DNA of 10,262 bases from CAYRUP01 sp964489265. Its GTDB lineage: Bacteria; Pseudomonadota; Gammaproteobacteria; DSM-16500. The translations under genes and the position numbers were made by a program. Positions within the stretch are counted from its first letter, which is position 1, and each line of letters starts with the position of its first letter. The notes under the pieces were generated by a model. That model was not told where the DNA came from, did not search any database, and saw only the letters and a program-made list of their open reading frames with translations. Where the stretch lies: NCBI GenBank assembly GCA_964489265.1, contig CAZAXX010000079.1, forward strand, positions 1-10,262, written 5' to 3'. Below, piece after piece: positions 7,289 through 10,262 of this stretch.

Positions 7289-8161
7289 ATGGATGTTTAT
7301 ATAGGGTTTGGTTTGTTATCAGCAGCAATTGTAGTGTTGGTATTTGTCATTTTTGATAGCTGGTTTAAATCCAGAAACCCGCGCATGGCGGAAATGACAG
7401 GATCAAATGACCGATCAGGAGATGATCCTGATTTTTCAATGCATGCTGATGCAAATGAGGTTACCCATCTTGAAATACATGACAGTATCGTGGAACGACC
7501 GATTTCACGAGAAGATCGTCATACTATTTCAGAAACAGTAGTTGAAATGCATCACTCGCCTGAATTGGCCGATTTATGTGAAGGGGATTTTCCAGTCGAG
7601 CATTTTGTCGAAGAAGATTTAGATGCGCCTTCGCTGCATTTGGTAAAAAATAAAAATAACCGGATTGATGCAGAAGAAATGCAAAATACCCAACCTGTTT
7701 CTGAACCCACGCAAGAGGGTTTATTGATTTTAAGTGTCATGGCAAAACCCAATACGCGTTTTGTTTCGTATGATTTAGTGCAAGCTATTTCAGCTGCCGG
7801 TTTTCAGCATGGCGACATGAATATTTTTCATTATTACCAGCAGACAATGTCAGGACAAGTGACACTTTTCAGTCTGGCTTCAGCAAGCAAACCAGGTGTT
7901 TTTGACTTAAATGATATTGGTAATATTTCTTCTGCAGGATTGATGATCTTCATGGATATTGCGTCTGTACCTGATCCGCAAAGTACATTTAGAACGATGT
8001 TGGAAGTTGCTGAGCGACTGGCTGATGATTTGGATGGTGAATTGTGCGCGGAACCACACACTCTCTGGAATGAAAAATTAGTCTGGCAATATCAACAAAA
8101 AATTATGCAATTTAAAACTGCGGCGAGATATGACAATAGAGTCGAGCTCCACGATTATTAA
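7289..8161 (+). CDS. zipA: Cell division protein ZipA
   Basis: A 290-residue inner-membrane protein that binds the C-terminal tail of FtsZ and tethers and bundles the Z-ring early in division. A single N-terminal helix (about 3-22) anchors it with the bulk in the cytoplasm. A linker of about 115 residues (30-142) follows. It is rich in Asp, Glu and His and lacks the Pro/Gln-rich character described for the E. coli protein. The ZipA C-terminal domain covers about 143-276: it opens with GLLILSVMAKP and contains GDMNIFHYY (175-183), LFSLASASKPGVFDL, GLMIFMDI and AERLADDLDGEL, all close to the family pattern. A short extra tail (277-290) is the part overlapped by ligA. The start is fixed by AGGAG. 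ZipA is largely confined to gammaproteobacteria, the best taxonomic marker here. It is somewhat shorter than E. coli ZipA (328 residues), mainly because of the linker. Confidence 0.95.
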   Translation: MDVYIGFGLLSAAIVVLVFVIFDSWFKSRNPRMAEMTGSNDRSGDDPDFSMHADANEVTHLEIHDSIVERPISREDRHTISETVVEMHHSPELADLCEGDFPVEHFVEEDLDAPSLHLVKNKNNRIDAEEMQNTQPVSEPTQEGLLILSVMAKPNTRFVSYDLVQAISAAGFQHGDMNIFHYYQQTMSGQVTLFSLASASKPGVFDLNDIGNISSAGLMIFMDIASVPDPQSTFRTMLEVAERLADDLDGELCAEPHTLWNEKLVWQYQQKIMQFKTAARYDNRVELHDY

Positions 8162-10142
8162 AAAACTTCGCGATCAAATTAACGAGCACAATTATCGTTA
8201 TTATGTATTAAATGATCCTAGTGTGTCTGATGCAGAGTTCGATCAGCTTTTTCAAAAGCTCAAACAACTCGAGCAAAATCATCCTGAATTAATCACGCAC
8301 GATTCGCCCACGCAACGAGTGGGCGCGAAACCTCAGAAAGAATTTGCCGAAATAAAACACGAAGTCCCCATGCTTTCATTGGAGAATGGTTTTAGCGATG
8401 AGGATATTGCTAATTTCAATCAGAGAATACAAGATCGTCTACACACCACAGATGCAATTCAATATGTATGTGAGCCGAAATTAGATGGCTTGGCTGTTAC
8501 TCTTATTTATGAAAATGGCGTATTAGTTCGTGCTGCAACGCGAGGCGATGGTGAAACTGGCGAAGATATCACAAATAATATCCGTACTATCCAAATGGTT
8601 CCATTGCATCTGCGTGGCAAGGATTTTCCAAGCGTACTTGAAGTGCGCGGTGAAGTTTATATGCCAAAAAAAGGGTTTAATGAATTAAATAAACGTGCAG
8701 AAAAAAACGGTGAAAAAATATTTGTTAATCCGCGTAATGCAGCAGCAGGAAGTTTACGTCAATTAAATCCACAAATTACTGCAACAAGGCCCCTGGAAAT
8801 TTATTGTTATGGAATAGGGGTGATTGAAGGCAGTCGTTTGCCAGACTTGCACAGTGATATGTTGGCTGATTTAAAGAAATGGGGATTTCGTGTTAATGAT
8901 GAAGTCCACGTTGTGGTGGGAATTGAAAACTGTTTGGAATATCAACGAAAAATGGCGCTGAAACGTGCTAATTTGCCCTATGAAATCGATGGTATTGTTT
9001 ACAAAGTCAATCGTATTGCCGATCAAAATAAATTAGGTTTTGTGTCACGCGCGCCACGCTGGGCGATTGCGCATAAATTCCCGGCTGAAGAAGTGCAAAC
9101 AACGGTTGAATCAGTTGAATTTCAGGTTGGACGAACGGGGGCATTAACCCCTGTTGCTCGACTGCAGCCCGTGTTTGTGAGTGGTGTTACGGTGAGTAAT
9201 GCAACGTTGCATAATATTGATGAAGTGAAACGAAAAGATATTCATATTGGTGACAGAGTGATTGTCCGCCGTGCCGGTGATGTAATTCCAGAAGTTGTTT
9301 CGGTTTTAAAAGAGTATCGTCCTAAACACGCTAAAAATATTAAATTACCAACTCATTGTCCGATTTGTCACTCCCATGTGGAACAAATTGAAGGTGAAGC
9401 AGTTGCGCGCTGCAGTGGCGGTTTATTTTGTCCTGCACAACGCAAAGAAGCCATTAAACATTTTGCCTCGCGCCGCGCGATGGATGTGGAAGGGTTAGGC
9501 GATAAATTGATTGAGCAATTGGTCGATACTAACATGATAACCAGTGTTGCTGATCTTTATGCATTAACGCTAGCCCAGTTGGCTGATTTAGAAAGAATGG
9601 CAGAAAAATCCGCGCAAAATTTATTGGATGCACTAGAAAAAAGTAAAGACACAACGTTTGCGAGATTTTTGCATGCATTAGGTATTCGTGAGGTTGGAGA
9701 AGCGACAGCAAAATTATTAGCAAATAATTTTGGCGATTTACCATTGTTAATTTCTGCAACCGAAGAAGAATTACAAAATATTCCTGACATTGGTCCGGTC
9801 GTAGCAAAACATATCGTGGCATTTTTTGCAGAAAAACATAATCGTACTGTGATTGAGAAATTGTTAACCGCGGGCATTCATTGGAAAAAAATTCAAATTG
9901 ATAAAACAGCATTGCCACTGATTGGCAAAACTTTTGTTTTAACTGGAACAATGCAGGCAATGTCGCGCGAAGAAGCAAAAGAGAAATTAGAAAACTTGGG
10001 CGCTAAAGTAGCGGGTAGTGTATCAAGCAAGACAGATTATGTGGTAGTTGGCGCGGATGCTGGATCTAAGCTTGCAAAAGCCAAGCAATTAAATATTAAA
10101 ATAATGGATGAAGCTGCGTTTTTGGAATTTTTGAATATGTAG
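8130..10142 (+). CDS. ligA: NAD-dependent DNA ligase LigA
   Basis: A 670-residue ligase that joins nicks in double-stranded DNA using NAD+, needed for Okazaki fragment joining and repair. Length and layout match E. coli LigA with an offset of two residues. The Ia domain contains NYRYYV (21-26). The adenylation domain has the AMP-accepting Lys117 in CEPKLDG, TRGDGETGEDIT and EVRGEVYM. The OB-fold contains the VGRTGALTPVA stretch. A zinc finger uses Cys410, Cys413, Cys428 and Cys434. Helix-hairpin-helix repeats follow (for example ALGIREVGEATA and IPDIGPVVAK), and a BRCT domain ends the protein (about 594-670). The ATG at 8130 gives the correct family N-terminus but lies 32 bases inside zipA with only a weak, close GGCGAG before it, so translation is probably coupled to zipA. 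No key residue is missing. Confidence 0.98.
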   Translation: MTIESSSTIIKKLRDQINEHNYRYYVLNDPSVSDAEFDQLFQKLKQLEQNHPELITHDSPTQRVGAKPQKEFAEIKHEVPMLSLENGFSDEDIANFNQRIQDRLHTTDAIQYVCEPKLDGLAVTLIYENGVLVRAATRGDGETGEDITNNIRTIQMVPLHLRGKDFPSVLEVRGEVYMPKKGFNELNKRAEKNGEKIFVNPRNAAAGSLRQLNPQITATRPLEIYCYGIGVIEGSRLPDLHSDMLADLKKWGFRVNDEVHVVVGIENCLEYQRKMALKRANLPYEIDGIVYKVNRIADQNKLGFVSRAPRWAIAHKFPAEEVQTTVESVEFQVGRTGALTPVARLQPVFVSGVTVSNATLHNIDEVKRKDIHIGDRVIVRRAGDVIPEVVSVLKEYRPKHAKNIKLPTHCPICHSHVEQIEGEAVARCSGGLFCPAQRKEAIKHFASRRAMDVEGLGDKLIEQLVDTNMITSVADLYALTLAQLADLERMAEKSAQNLLDALEKSKDTTFARFLHALGIREVGEATAKLLANNFGDLPLLISATEEELQNIPDIGPVVAKHIVAFFAEKHNRTVIEKLLTAGIHWKKIQIDKTALPLIGKTFVLTGTMQAMSREEAKEKLENLGAKVAGSVSSKTDYVVVGADAGSKLAKAKQLNIKIMDEAAFLEFLNM

Positions 10143-10144
10143 TT

Positions 10145-10234
10145 TTTTGTCATCCTGAGCTTCCTTGTCATGCTGAAACAAGTGTACGATCTCCGTTTAT
10201 ATTGAGATGCATAACAAGGTTGAAGATGACAAAA
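10145..10234. repeat. Imperfect inverted repeat downstream of ligA, possible dispersed intergenic element
   Basis: TTTTGTCATC at 10145-10154 is the exact reverse complement of GATGACAAAA at 10225-10234. Further in, CCTTGT (10163-10168) pairs with ACAAGG (10214-10219), giving 10 and 6 base pairs separated by an internal loop. The enclosed 45 bases can form a small hairpin, ATCTC/GAGAT (10189-10193 with 10204-10208). No T-run follows on either strand, so it does not look like an intrinsic terminator. It starts two bases after the ligA stop codon. The outer sequence GTCATCCTGAGC resembles cores of intergenic repeats that I recall from other bacterial genomes, but a single copy here cannot prove that. 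Confidence 0.6.
10147..10178 (+). repeat. Two direct copies of a TTGTCATnCTGA unit, 18 bases apart
   Basis: TTGTCATCCTGAGC (10147-10160) and TTGTCATGCTGAAA (10165-10178) agree at 11 of 14 positions. The GATGACAA in the right arm of the surrounding inverted repeat (10225-10232) is a third, inverted partial copy of the same unit. This supports repeat-derived sequence rather than a gene or terminator. Confidence 0.5.
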
Positions 10235-10262
10235 GGGAGTTGAGGTGTGCATTTAAATTAAA

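Noticed and set aside
9529..9978. A 149-codon open frame on the minus strand inside ligA, and a second overlapping one at 9557-9877
   Set aside because: Both lie opposite well-conserved LigA helix-hairpin-helix and BRCT coding sequence, have no recognisable motif or ribosome site, and are best explained as antisense shadows.
10143..10234. Intrinsic terminator for ligA
   Set aside because: The inverted repeat has its T-run on the left arm and A-run on the right arm of the + strand, with no T-run following the stem in either direction, so it lacks the required layout.
10141..10241. AGTT copies either side of the inverted repeat as a target-site duplication
   Set aside because: The copies are only four bases, are not placed symmetrically next to the arms, and overlap the ligA stop codon; chance explains them.

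Overview
The window reads as a stretch of chromosome from a gammaproteobacterium of moderately low GC. The main reason is the run smc-zipA-ligA. ZipA is a gammaproteobacterial division protein, and this gene order is familiar from gammaproteobacteria that use SMC rather than MukBEF. The AT-leaning codon choice would fit something near Legionellales/Coxiellales, but that placement is an inference. All genes are housekeeping or competence families with intact motifs. I see no phage, transposase, CRISPR array, tRNA or rRNA.

Layout. (1) Bases 1-2202, + strand: a comEC/rec2 DNA-uptake channel gene whose frame is open through the left edge, so its true start lies outside the window. (2) Bases 2199-3642, - strand: a two-gene two-component unit, with a membrane histidine kinase upstream and a stand-alone receiver protein downstream, overlapping by 8 bases. 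The receiver gene meets comEC tail to tail, and the two stop codons share one TTAA. (3) Bases 3643-3775: a 133-base divergent control region. A perfect palindrome, ATTATATAAT, supplies a TATAAT-type -10 box to each direction. (4) Bases 3776-10142, + strand: smc, zipA and ligA, packed with a 9-base gap and then a 32-base overlap, most likely one operon. (5) Bases 10143-10262: a gene-free tail with a strong imperfect inverted repeat, probably a dispersed intergenic repeat rather than a terminator.

How the genes work together. SMC compacts and helps separate the chromosome, ZipA tethers and stabilises FtsZ at midcell, and LigA seals nicks in replication and repair, so the right-hand operon serves the chromosome and division cycle. 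ComEC brings single-stranded DNA across the inner membrane. The kinase/receiver pair lies between the two blocks. Its kinase has almost no periplasmic loop and its receiver has no output domain, so neither its signal nor its target can be read from the sequence.

I did not find a clearly new system. The observations most worth a second look are the shared palindromic -10 region, the orphan two-component pair, the TTAA stop overlap and the inverted repeat after ligA.
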